From: Crocodylus rhombifer
Lineage: Eukaryota; Chordata; Crocodylia; Crocodylidae
Assembly: GCA_038503035.1 (NCBI GenBank)
Contig: JAVSML010018848.1
Span: forward strand, 1 to 64,000
Direction of reading: 5' to 3'
DNA length: 64,000 nt
In this document: in pieces, positions 48,001-57,479 of the stretch
How the letters are laid out: the number at the start of each line of letters is the position of its first letter
Position numbering within the stretch: position 1 is the stretch's first letter
The notes under the pieces: generated by a model
What the model was told of the DNA's origin: nothing
What the model saw: only the letters and a program-made list of their open reading frames with translations
Database searches by the model: none
Translations under genes and position numbers: made by a program

Positions 48001-51000
48001 GCAGCTTTGTCCTCGTGTTCTGCTGCGCAGCATCTGGCTGCGGAGTGCCTGGCTGGTTTCACGGGGCATAGCTGAAGGTGTTTCCCTGGCACACTGGATC
48101 CACGCAGAATCTGTGGTTACTGTGCAGCAGCCAGTGCTGAGCAGAGCACAGTGTGCAGCACTGCAGGTGGGAGAAGGGAACTGTTGAGGCGGTTGCAGTC
48201 TCATTAGAGAGAGACTGTAGGGTCCGCACACAGCAGGTGGGAATGCAGTCTGCTGCCCCGCTAGGCCCGTGCCCCACACAGTGAGCCCTGGGCTTCCTCC
48301 GTTCCCAGGGAGAAAGGGAAGGCAGAGATTGTGTTGCTGGGGCCTGTGGCTCCAAGGTGGTGCTGCTCTCTCCCAGCTCTCGGCAGTGTGTTTGCGTATG
48401 TTTGTGACTGGCTGTGCTCTTTCCTCAGTGCTGCAGAAGCTGTCCTGCAGGGCCGCGCTGACTCCATCCTGGCCTACCACCAGCAGAACGTTCCCCGGGC
48501 AAAGCTGGACCAGGTATGGCTGGCATGTGCCGGCACTGCCTTCGGCACCTGCTGCTGACTCAGGCCCCTGGCCAGCACCACGGCCGTCGCAGCCTGCCCC
48601 CAGCCTGCTCCTTGCTCTCTGCTGAGGGGGGGAAGCAGCTCAGCTGCTCTGTGGAGGAAGGGGCTACCTGTGGGGAGGGAGTACGGGAGGATGCACCATT
48701 CAGAAAGGGCTGCTGGCAGGGCGTATGCAGCAGGGCTCAGGGTCCTAGGGCAGAACACTATTGTGAATGTTCCCCACTGACTGCCACCTCCCCTTCCTCC
48801 ACCAGGCTCCAGCTCCCAAGGTGCTGGCAGGTGCTGAGCAGCTGCCCATTAACCCGCCTGCTGCCAACACTCCACAGTCCCAGCCCCCAGCACCTCAGGG
48901 CAGTCAGTCACAGCCACAGCCGCCCCCAGCCCAGCCGCCACCCCCGCCCCAGGGCATCACCCCGACCGCTCTGCCCACGCCGGTGGCCCTGCCCCAGGAA
49001 GGGGCTGGAGATGACGTCCGGAGAGACCTGACTCCCAACTCTGTGGGGAACAGCAGCAGTAGCAACCAGTCCGGAAGCAACCACCCCAACACGCCCACAG
49101 CCACTGCCATGCAGCCCGGGCTGGGGGACTCATCCAGCACCTCCACCTCCACCTTGCTGGGGGATGGCCCTGGCCCTGGCCCTGGCCCTGGCCCTGGCCC
49201 TGGCTCTGGCCCTGGCCCTGGCCCTGGCACAGCTGGGAACGGGCAGGCCGGGCTGGGCCCCAGGAACCCCCTGAACTCAGAGGGCCTCTCCAAGGAGCAG
49301 CTGGAGCACCGGGAGCGCTCCCTGCAGACTCTACGGGACATTGAGCGCATGTTCCTGCGCAGTGGGGAGGCTGAGCCCTTCCTGAAGTCCAACCAAAGCA
49401 CCAGCGAGGGCAGTGCTGCCCCCCAGCCACAGCCTCCCCCTGCCCAGCCCCCGCCACCACCTACTGCCATGAAGAAATATGAAGAGCCCCTGCAGTCTAT
49501 GATCTCCCAAACGCAGAGCCTAGGGGGGCCCAGCCTGGAGCACGAGGTCCCCCACCACCCGGGCTCTGACATGGGCCAGCAGATGAACATGATGATGCAG
49601 CGCCTGAACCAGGATAACCTGACCCCAGAGCAGGTGGCCTGGAGGAAGCTGCAGGAGGAGTACTATGAGGAGAAGCGGCGGAAGGAAGAGCAGATTAGCA
49701 TCCATGGCCGGCCCATGCAGGAGATGATGATCCCTCAGTCCATGAGTGGCATGATCATGCGAGGCCCACCACCACCCTACCACAGCAAGCCTGGGGAGCA
49801 GTGGCCACCGGGCATGGGTAGCCAGCTGCGAGGGCCCATTGATGTCCAGGACCCCATGCCGCTGAGGGGAGGCCCCTTCCCAGGCCCGCGGTTCCCTGGC
49901 AGTCAGATGCAGCGGGTCCCTGGCTTTGGTGCGATGCAGAACATGCCCATGGATGCGCTCGGGCCCATGAATGCCATGCAGCGGCCAGTCAGACCCGGCA
50001 TGGGGTGGAGTGATGACATGCCCCCCATCGGGGGCCCTGGGAACTTTCCACAAGGGAATCTGCCCTACCCTTCGGGACAGGGGGACCCTGAGCGGTTCAT
50101 GACCCCCCGAGCCAGGGAGGAGATCCTGAGGCACCAGCTGATGGAGAAGCGCCCCGTGGCAGTGCAGAGGCCCATGGGGATGTCGGGCAGCTCCATGAGC
50201 CAAGGCATGGAGATGGAGAGGATGATACAAGCTCACCGGCAGATGGACCCGTCTATGTTTCCTGGCCAGATGCCAGGGGAGAGCTTGGGTGGTGCACCCC
50301 TGGGCATGGACTTTGCAGGGACCAGAGGGATGCTGAGTCCACCCATGAGCCAGTCAAGCCTCCGCGACATGGACACGCCCCTGGGCCCTGGAAACCTCAA
50401 CATGAACATGAATGTCAACATGAACATGAACATGAACCTCAATGTCCAGATGACACCGCAGCAGCAGATGCTGATGTCACAGAAGATGAGGGGCCCTGAC
50501 ATGATGGGCCACCAGGGCATGAGCCCAGAGGAGGTGACCAGGGCGAGAGCCCAGAATGGCAGCAGCAGCGTGATGATGGGCACGCCCCAAAAAATGATGA
50601 TCCCTTCGCAGTTTGCCAGCCAGGGCCAGCAAGGCTTCCCCGGTGGCCAGGGCCCCTATCACAGCCTGCCCCAGGAGATGGGCGGCTCCTCGGACATGTT
50701 CACCCCTGAGCAGGGTACCCTGCCTGTTGGCACCATCGGCAGCNNNNNNNNNNAACCCAGCCGGGCCCCTCAAGTCGCCCCAGGTGATGAGCTCCTCCCT
50801 CAGTGTCCGATCGCCTACCAGCTCCCCAAGCCGCTTGAAGTCCCCTTCCATGGCTGTTCCTTCCCCTGCGTGGGTGCCTTCTCCAAAAACCACCCTTTCA
50901 AGTCCAGGAGTCAGCCAGAGCAAGCAGCCCATCAGCATGAACTCAGCATCTTCCCTGGGAGGGATGGAGCAGGGTAAGCTGGCATGTGTGAGCCGCCGCT

Positions 51001-54000
51001 GCGAGCAAACGCGGGCGCATGGGAGCATGCACAGGCGTGGGCCCGAGTGCCTGTGCGCCGACAGCCTCTGTGGCCCTTTGTCCCGTGTCCACTGACACCA
51101 GGGACTCAGTGCAGCTTTACCCAATGTGCCACAAACTCTGTCAGCCATGTTCTGCCCACCCTGTGTGTTAGCCAGTTACCCCAGCACCAGGGCTGTCTGG
51201 CCACACGAATCACTGAGCCTTTGCTTGATTTGAAGGAAATACTTGAATTGCAAAAATTAACAGCCCCTTCTCAGGCTGATGGTGCTGCTTCCCTTCCCCC
51301 CCAGACTTCTCCTTTTGGTGCCACATGCTGGCCTTGGGCAAGAGCTCTGGCACTGGGGAGAAGCGAGCAGGTGCTTAGACCGGGGAAGTCTGTGCCGAAT
51401 GAACCTGCTCGGCCCTCGCCAGTACTGCCCTCCCAGGGGAGATTAAGGCCAGCAGCTGCTTAGTCCCCAGTGGGATCCCTGCTCTCCCGTTCCTGAGAAG
51501 GGAGACAGGCTGGCCAGTCTGGAAGGCGGTGACTGCTCTTGTGGGGAAGAGGTGAGACTGAGTTAGAGATGAGGCGGAGGCCTCAGCCTCCCACATCCCA
51601 CTGCTCAACAGGTAAAGGCCAGAGTCACAGGCAGTGCAGCACGGGAATGGGGGTTGGTAAGTGCGTGCGCGCATGGTGTTGGACAAACCTGTCATGCTGC
51701 ATTCCCAAGCCCAGGGAGGCTGCACGGTGTCTTGGGCTGGCGCCCACGTGCCTGTTTCCTGGTGTCTCTGTGTCTGGGCGATGTCTTGCAGGGGGCAGGG
51801 TGGGTTAGGTCTGGGTTGAATTGTGGAGGCCAGGCAACCTAATGGACAGAGCAGGAGCCTGGGAGTCAGGACTTGGTGGCTGGGCTCCTCCCTGTGCCTC
51901 TGTCGCTTTGGCGAGCCTTGTCACTTCTCCTCTGTGCCAGCTGTCCCTTGCTCCTGAGGGGAGCTTGTCCTTTCCTCGGGTATCCCTGGAAGACTGCTTC
52001 TGGCCACCTCCTCCCTACCCACCTGCTCTGGGACTGTTCTAAGTCCTCCACTCCACATCTTTTCTGCTGCATCCCTCTGGAGGGGTGAAAAGCAGGTGCC
52101 TCTCCCTGCACTGGGGAGCTCTGTCTTGTCCCTGATGTCTCCAAGCAAGACTGACCTCCCTTCCCCCAGCAAACCCTCGTATCCTGTCCATGCTTCAAAT
52201 GCTTTGTGCCCATCAGCTCCTGTTTGCCTGAGGAGGCCTTGAGGGCATGCGGTGCTGCAGTGGAGGCCCCTGGAAATGCTGGGAGGTTGATCCCAACTAC
52301 TCTGACACTGCAGGGTGGGGGTTGCTCACTGGATGCTCTGCACACATCAACCCCATCCCATGCTGCCAGCCAGGGCAGGTGTCAGCCAAGCCTTGCCACC
52401 AGCCACGCATTTCTCATGCAGACGCGTGTGCTTACTCATGCATGTTTGCACAAACCATAGGTTTGTGGTCTCTGTGTGGCCTCTAGACACGGGGCTTTTG
52501 CACTGAGGTTCCAGCTGAGATTTGAAAACAAGCAATGGGGGAGGGGTGGGGCAAAGCGCTCTCAACTCGGGTCAGATACCAGCTCCCACTTGGCGCCCTC
52601 TGTCCCAGAATCAGCCTCTCTCCTTCTCTGACTAGGACAGTGAGCAGTGGGTCCAGTCAGGACGCTGGGTTTGGACTGGAGCAGGATGCTGGCACAGCTT
52701 AGGGTGTCTGGCTCTGAGGCCACTATGCAGTGACGTCCCAGCATGGCATGTCCTCGGTCCTGTGGGCTCGGTTCTGGGCCAGGCTGGGTTGGTCTTTGTG
52801 GGCTCCTCTGCCATCCACTGTCCCTGGCGAGAGCACTAAGCTGGTTTCTCTCTTGCTTGCAGGTTCTCTGCCTCCTGGGCCTAGGAGCAGTTCCTCCGCA
52901 CCAGCCAGTAACCCCTCTAGCACCCTGAATCCCAACATGCCTTTTACTTCCTCTCCAGATCCATCCCCCTCCCAGAACCCCCTCTCGCTGATGATGTCAC
53001 AGATGTCCAAGTACGCCATGCCCAGCTCCACGCCACTCTACCACAATGCCATCAAGACCATTGCCACCTCTGATGATGAGCTGCTCCCAGACAGGCCCAT
53101 GCTCCCGCCGGGAAGCATGGCAGGTACGTTCGTGCAGGGAGAGAAGGCTACAGCTGGGTTTTAGAGGGACAGGATCAATCCAGTGGCTGCAGGCCTGCCA
53201 GGGGGAGAGCAGGCCACCTGGCTTCTGCTCCCATCTCTGTGAAAACATGTGGCTCAGCAGTGACACCTGCCCCAGCACCCTACCCCAGGGTGTCATCAGG
53301 GGCCTTGGCACTCTCTGCTCCCTGGATGCCATGGACTAAGCTGCTTCACTGGAGCTGCAGAGCTGCTATCCCCAGCAGCCTCCTGTTTGTTACCAGTTTG
53401 TAAAGCCCTTGGAGCCTGGGGCAGAGCAGTGCATTGGTTCACGTGGCTGCGGGTGCAGGGTTGTTCTGGTGCCCGTTTCTCCTTGCCAGCCTAGGGCAGG
53501 GTGTGTGCATGGGCAAGGGACTGGTGTGACATGGACCGGATCTGCAGCTCCTCCTCACCCCACCCAGTCATCTCATTCTGCTGTGCACAGCTCCCCCCAC
53601 AGCCATCTGTCCCAGGGTCTCTCCCTGCACTTGGGATGTCCCCAGCTTTTTCTGTCCCCCGGTAAGAGCTGATTTCTAGGATCTCCAGCACGGAGCGTTG
53701 CCTTGTATGGTACTCCGGCCTGTCCCTGGCGGGATGGAGGTTCTGGGCAGAGCCTGGCTACTTGGCTGGGTGTATAGGCTGCAATGCCCGAAGGGTCAGA
53801 GCCATGTGGCTGAGGTGCTGTGTAAGAGCTCTTCAGCTGAACCTTCAGTACAGCGTCGGCAGCCCTCCGTGGCACAGGGAGCACGAGGGAGGGGAGCAGA
53901 GTGCGTGGCCAGTGTTTTTGGTTTGGTGGCTGAACTGGAGGGAAATAAGAAGTCTCCAGTCAACGGAGACATTTGGGTTTGAGGTTTTTAAACCCTTAAA

Positions 54001-56714
54001 AAAAAATGGCAGCTTTCCAAATTAAGAATCAGCAACTTGTGTCTTTTTTCCAAACTTGTTGATGGTTATTTTGAGTGTGAGGATCTGCAGAGCTGGGCCC
54101 AGGTGGGCAGTTGTGGAATCCCCATCCCTGGAGGTGTTCAAGAAGCATAAGCATTGGTCAGGGATCCTCCAGGAAAAGCTGTGCCCGGATGAATTGCTGG
54201 GAGGTAACAAGAGCTCTGGTGCCCAAAGCTGAGGGAGATTGGATAGGCTGTGCTCAGTTATAAAAAGAGGACGCAGAAAGGAAACTCTGACTGTCCAGTG
54301 AGAGGGTGTGATATGTGGATTACCCCTGCGGTTCCCAGGTTCCCAGAGCAGAATGAAGGGTGTTTGCTTTTCCTAGGCTTCTGGGCTTTGCTGGGTGCCA
54401 TAGGAGGCCAGGAAGGATGTTTTCCCCTTCCTGTTGCTGCAGGTATATGGGGGACTTTGTTGCCTTCAGGCCAGGATGGGGATTGTGACTGGGCTGTGCA
54501 GTGCTCCAGCTGGGACTAAAACCTGGATCTCCCTGGCTAGAGGATTGTGCCCCTCTGCTTGGGAGTCAGGCCGATTGCCACATTTGGGGTCAGGAAGGAA
54601 TTTTACCACGTTGTCAGATTGGTGCAGATGGGGGTTTTGCTGTCGTCTGTAGCAGGGGGCACGGCCTCTGCCCAGGATCTCTCAAGTACATTTCCGGGTG
54701 TATTTTGCCAACAGCAGTGGGATGCCATTGTCCCCTGCTTTACCTGGGCAGCTTTGCATGCTTTTGGTGTTCTCAGACAATGCGCCCTGTGCGACAGACT
54801 TGATTGTGCATCTTTGGGAAGTTTAGACAGGGCTGATCCCGCCCCGAGCGGGGATCAGGTAGATGCCCTCTGGGGTCTCTTCCACCTTATTTCTCAGACT
54901 GTAATTGTGGCCCCCTGAAGCTGCAGCTCTGGCAACAAAGAAACCTGACCCAGCTCTAGCAGTGTGAACGTGCTGGAGCTGGGCAGTGCTGGGGGTGCGA
55001 GTCACTCGCTCGTTCTCACTGTCCACGGCCAGGGGATAACGCCTCATACTAAGCTCCCTCCCACCCTCCTGGCTGTGACTGTGCCAACAGGGTGCTCCCC
55101 TGTGCTGGGGTTGCAGCGTGGCCCGCACAGCAGACAGCTCGCATGGTGAAGGCACTGTGGGAGCAGCAGGCTGCTAGGAGCCCCAAACCTACCTGTGCCC
55201 CCGTGGCAGGTTGTGGCAACAGTCCCTGACCCGAGGCTCTTCCAGGTGAGGGTGAAACTCCATTACAGGGCCAGGCTGCTCCGGTGCCTGGAACCTATTG
55301 CCTGCCTGCCAGCCAGCCAGTGCATCACGCTAGCACACTGACCCTCTGGGCCAGAGATGGAGGTGCTGGTCACCAGCCACTTGCTCTGGCTGGCTGCTCT
55401 CCTCTGTGCAGCCTGGCCGAGAAGCAGCAGCTGTGGTGAGAACAGTGGGTCTGACACTGCAGGCTGGGACTGGGGCTGCTCTCTGCGTGGCTGCTGGGAT
55501 GGGCTGCTAGTAGCTGGAGGGACACAAAGCTAACCCTCTTCTTTCTCTCCCCATCAGGTGTTGCAGGAAACCAGCCAAATCAGCTGCACTTGAACTCGGT
55601 GGGGCCCGCATCCTCGCAGAGCCCCATGGGGATGAGCCTGCCTGGCCAGCAGCCGCTGTCCCATGAGCCCCCCACCTCCATGATGTCCTCGCCAAACCCC
55701 CTGGGCTCCAACATTCCAATGCACCCCGGGGCGCAGGGGGCGGGCATCCCCAGCCAGAACCCCATGATGCTGCCCCCCGGGCATCAGGACCCCCTGAACC
55801 AGCAGTGTGGCCCTGTGCCCAACAGCTCTCAGATGATCCCTTCCAGCCAGCTGGTGTTCCCCCGCATGCAGCAGCCTCACGGTGCCATGCCGTCGCCAGC
55901 CGCTGGTATGCCCATGGCCCCCGGAGGCGGTGGCGGCCCTGGCCTGCAACAGCACTATCCCCCGGGGATGGCCTTACCACCCGAGGACCTTCCCTCCCAG
56001 CAGCCTGGCCAGATGCCCCCACAGCAGCACCTGTTGGGCAAGAGCATCCCTCCTCGGATTGGCGAGCCTTACCCTGCGGTGCTCCCAGGGGTGGCCTCGG
56101 TGCTGAACGACCCTGAGCTAAGCGAGGTCATCCGCCCCACACCCACGGGCATCCCCGAGTTTGACTTGTCCAGGATCATCCCCTCTGAGAAGCCAAGCAG
56201 CACCTTGCAGTATTTCCCCAAGGGCGACACCCAAGTTCCGAAATCGCAGCCTTCCAACCTCCACCTCATGAACCTGCAGAACATGATGACGGAACAGACC
56301 CCCGTGCGCCCGGGCATGGCGGCCCCCAGCCTCCCGGGGCAGCAGAGCGTGCAGCGGGGACTTGGCATGCCCATGTGTCACCCGGGACAGGTGCCCGTGC
56401 TGGGCAGGACAGGCATGCCGCCGCAGCAGGGCATGATGGGCAGCAGCATGCACCAGGGCATGATGTCCCCGCAGCAGAGCCTCATGGCGCAGCAGAACTT
56501 CATGCTGATGCAGGCCAAGCAGAGGAGCATGTCTGTGTCAGGGGAGATGTACGCCCAGGCCGGGCACATGATGTCACCTCAGGGCTCCCTCATGGGGCCC
56601 CCGCCTCAGCAGAACCTCATGGTCACGCACCAGATGAGGCAGCGGAGCGTCTCCCTGGACAGCCAAATGAACTACCTCCCCGGGCCGGGGAACATGGCCA
56701 ACCTGCCCTTCTAG
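41794..56714 (+). CDS. BCL9L: BCL9L, B-cell CLL/lymphoma 9-like protein (seven coding exons, whole CDS span)
   Basis: BCL9L is a nuclear scaffold of the Wnt pathway: HD1 binds the PHD finger of Pygopus and HD2 is an alpha-helix that binds beta-catenin. Joined exons are 41794-42094, 44964-45086, 47471-47681, 48429-48513, 48806-50973, 52863-53123 and 55558-56714. All junctions are GT-AG and the phases agree. The start MHPDNKLTNHGKTG, HD1 (QFVYVFTTNLANTAAEAV), HD2 (LSKEQLEHRERSLQTLRDIE), a PPPPY motif and the C-terminal block VLNDPELSEVIRP identify BCL9L rather than its paralogue BCL9. Most of the protein is low-complexity Pro, Gly, Met and Gln and is likely disordered. The visible exons encode about 1,430 residues; with the part lost in the 50744-50753 gap the length would be near the roughly 1,500 residues recalled for the human protein. 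Exon boundaries are inferred by eye. Confidence 0.95.
42095..44963 (+). other. BCL9L: BCL9L intron between coding exons 1 and 2
   Basis: No gene recognised. A MIR-like remnant lies near 43265-43350; the rest is GC-rich sequence with chance frames only, including a 326-codon + strand frame at 43412-44392 without any domain. Confidence 0.7.
43265..43350 (+). repeat. MIR-like SINE remnant
   Basis: CTGCCACTGCCTGTTCCTGT, GTGACTCTAGG and GTCCCTCTCTAAATCTG follow the order of a forward MIR body. Confidence 0.4.
44964..45086 (+). CDS. BCL9L: BCL9L coding exon 2
   Basis: The acceptor CCCTGCAG ends at 44963 and the donor CACACA|GTGAGT follows 45086. It encodes GEVAPRSKRRCVLERKQPYS, then GDEWCSGPDSEEDDKPVSSAH. 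The basic stretch RSKRRCVLERK is a possible nuclear localisation signal and is followed by an acidic cluster. Entry and exit phases match exons 1 and 3. Confidence 0.92.
46425..46560 (+). repeat. MIR/CORE-SINE-like remnant
   Basis: The forward order head to tail is visible: CAGCATAGTCCAGAGCGCAG, TGGGAGCCAGAACTCCTGGG, CTAGGTGACCTGGGGCAACT, CATTTCCCTGC. Confidence 0.7.
46845..46905. promoter_or_regulatory. AT-rich motif cluster, candidate homeodomain-responsive element
   Basis: A dense AT-rich block (GTTAATTACAGC, CTTTAATATTAATTAAGG, CATTATTTAATAACG) contains several TAAT cores, including TAATTA and TTAATTAA, embedded in strongly GC-rich intron. Function inferred from motifs. Confidence 0.3.
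47471..47681 (+). CDS. BCL9L: BCL9L coding exon 3 (start of HD1)
   Basis: The acceptor CCTCCCACAG ends at 47470 and the donor CCAACAC|GTAAGT follows 47681. It encodes NCNVADPAMSTAPQLGPG, a Gly/Ser-rich linker, and SQFVYVFTTNLANT, the first half of HD1, the helical hairpin that contacts the Pygopus PHD finger. HD1 continues in exon 4, so skipping either exon would destroy Pygopus binding. Confidence 0.94.
47682..48428 (+). other. BCL9L: BCL9L intron between coding exons 3 and 4
   Basis: Short intron with no recognisable feature; the - strand 221-codon frame across it is chance. Confidence 0.7.
48429..48513 (+). CDS. BCL9L: BCL9L coding exon 4 (second half of HD1)
   Basis: An 85-base exon. 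The acceptor CTTTCCTCAG ends at 48428 and the donor GACCAG|GTATGG follows 48513. It encodes AAEAVLQGRADSILAYHQQN, then VPRAKLDQ, completing HD1. It ends in phase 0. Confidence 0.95.
48806..50973 (+). CDS. BCL9L: BCL9L coding exon 5 (large exon with HD2; interrupted by assembly gap)
   Basis: The acceptor CTCCACCAG ends at 48805 and the donor CAGG|GTAAGC follows 50973. It encodes a Pro/Gln-rich start, a Gly-Pro tandem repeat (49166-49225), HD2 with LSKEQLEHRERSLQTLRDIE (from 49286), QSMISQTQSLGG, EQVAWRKLQEEYYEEKRRKE, the PPPPY motif (49760-49780) and NMNMNVNMNMNMNLNVQMTP. HD2 is the beta-catenin-binding helix. The frame is open to 50743, then ten N; after the gap it resumes one frame over with NPAGPLKSPQVMSSSLSVRS and runs to GGMEQG. 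The frame change is caused by the unsized gap, not a mutation. Confidence 0.95.
49166..49225 (+). repeat. BCL9L: Coding hexanucleotide repeat (GGCCCT)n, Gly-Pro tract
   Basis: Ten in-frame hexamers: six GGCCCT, one GGCTCT, three GGCCCT. They encode alternating Gly-Pro with one Gly-Ser. No such tract is recalled at this place in human BCL9L. Confidence 0.95.
50744..50753. other. Assembly gap (10 N) inside BCL9L coding exon 5
   Basis: Ten N placeholders. Flanking codons end and restart cleanly on codon boundaries, so the missing DNA must be a multiple of three, not ten. By recalled comparison with human BCL9L about 80 codons are missing, including the RLSHMPLPP-like segment. Confidence 0.9.
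50974..52862 (+). other. BCL9L: BCL9L intron between coding exons 5 and 6
   Basis: Contains a MIR-like SINE at 51828-51945. No other feature recognised. Confidence 0.7.
51828..51945 (+). repeat. MIR/CORE-SINE-like remnant
   Basis: CAACCTAATGGACAGAGCAG, GAGCCTGGGAGTCAGGACTT, CTTGTCACTTCTCCTCTGTG, CC follow a forward MIR. Confidence 0.65.
52863..53123 (+). CDS. BCL9L: BCL9L coding exon 6
   Basis: The acceptor CTTGCTTGCAG ends at 52862 and the donor GGCAG|GTACGT follows 53123. It is 261 bases and keeps phase 1 at both ends. It encodes GSLPPGPRSSSSAPASNPSS, SQNPLSLMMSQMSKYAMPSS, TPLYHNAIKTIATSDDELLP and DRPMLPPGSMA. The segment from NPLSLMM to IATSDDELLP is one of the blocks shared by BCL9 and BCL9L. 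Confidence 0.95.
53124..55557 (+). other. BCL9L: BCL9L last intron
   Basis: Its middle part (about 54060-54910) is occupied by interspersed repeat material; the flanks show nothing recognisable. Confidence 0.7.
54060..54910 (+). repeat. CR1-like and unclassified interspersed repeat material
   Basis: TGTGGAATCCCCATCCCTGG, then AGGTGTTCAAGAAGC (54110-54147), is a common CR1 3' phrase of birds and reptiles. Downstream, GGGTCAGGAAGGAATTTTAC (about 54584-54604) and GATGCCCTCTGGGGTCTCTT (about 54862-54882) recall another abundant archosaur/turtle repeat with a CR1-like end. A TTATAAAAAGAGG box at about 54259 could be a promoter remnant. Whether this is one element or two was not resolved. Confidence 0.5.
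55558..56714 (+). CDS. BCL9L: BCL9L coding exon 7 (C-terminal exon, stop TAG)
   Basis: The acceptor CTCCCCATCAG ends at 55557 and the stop TAG is at 56712-56714. It encodes GVAGNQPNQLHLNSVGPASS, QSPMGMSLPGQQPLSHEPP, GLQQHYPPGMALPPEDLPSQ, then the most conserved C-terminal block VASVLNDPELSEVIRPTPTG, IPEFDLSRIIPSEKPSSTLQ, YFPKGD, the LHLMNLQNMMTEQTP segment and the terminal RQRSVSLDSQMNYLPGPGNM, ANLPF. The end matches the ANLPF terminus known for BCL9L, so the protein is complete at this side. Confidence 0.97.
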
Positions 56715-57130
56715 CCGTGCCCGGGTGTGGGGGGCTGGGATTACTGGGCAGGCGGGGGCCAGGCCTAGGGGCCATGGGGGTGTTCTCCATATCGGACGTG
56801 CCTCTGTGCGGAGACCGGATGTGCAGCAAACGTGATGTGAATCCTTTCTTTGGGGGGAGGGGGGAGCTGGGATTGGAGTCACTATGAGACCCGCGCTGCA
56901 GCCAGGGGCTCCCAGATCCTGCAGCAGTTGTAAAATGTTCAGTTATTTTTTTTCCTCTTAGAGTGGGGTTTTTGTTTTGTTTTTTTTATGTTGTTTTTTT
57001 AAAGCAACCAAAATGTCAAGAGGGGTTTGAACTAGCTGTAAATAGGTCGCTGGGAAAGGCAAAACTTGTGCTGGTTTTTAATTGTTCTGTATTTCTGTGT
57101 TTTAATAGAAGCCTCAAAATCTGTTTGAAA
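56715..57130 (+). other. BCL9L: BCL9L 3' UTR (proximal end estimated)
   Basis: The sequence shifts after the stop to T-rich DNA with poly-T tracts. A Pumilio-type TGTAAATA sits at 57037-57044 and a variant poly(A) signal AATAGA at 57104-57109, followed by A-rich sequence. No canonical AATAAA occurs close by, so a longer 3' UTR is possible. Confidence 0.5.
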
Positions 57131-57479
57131 AAAACAAAAGCACACAACAAAACTTGACAGTAAGTCACCAAGCCAGGGCGGGCCGGACCCCTGCTCCTCC
57201 CTGAGGCTGTGAGGGCAGAGGTGCGGCATGAGGGCTTGTACCAGAGCAGCTGCTACTCTCTTTGCAGAGGTGTGTGCAGCCCCCAGGCCACGTCCTGCAG
57301 CTGGACCCCAGGCGCCAGCTCTGCAAGCTGCTCCTTCCCTGCTCGGAGCATCCACGGCAGCACTTTGGCCTCTGAGGCTGCCCCTGGGCGTGCTGTGCAA
57401 GCCTGCCCATGCCCGTGCCTCCCCCTGCTGCTGCTGGAGCTCCAAGCATTGCCTCCTGCTGCCCCCCGCCCTGCCCGTC

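Noticed and set aside
48904..49590. 228-codon - strand frame opposite BCL9L exon 5
   Set aside because: Shadow of the biased codon composition of the BCL9L exon on the opposite strand.
50754..50977. Apparent C-terminal extension reading through the N gap in the original frame
   Set aside because: The family sequence NPAGPLKSPQV and onward is in a different frame; the shift results from the unsized gap.
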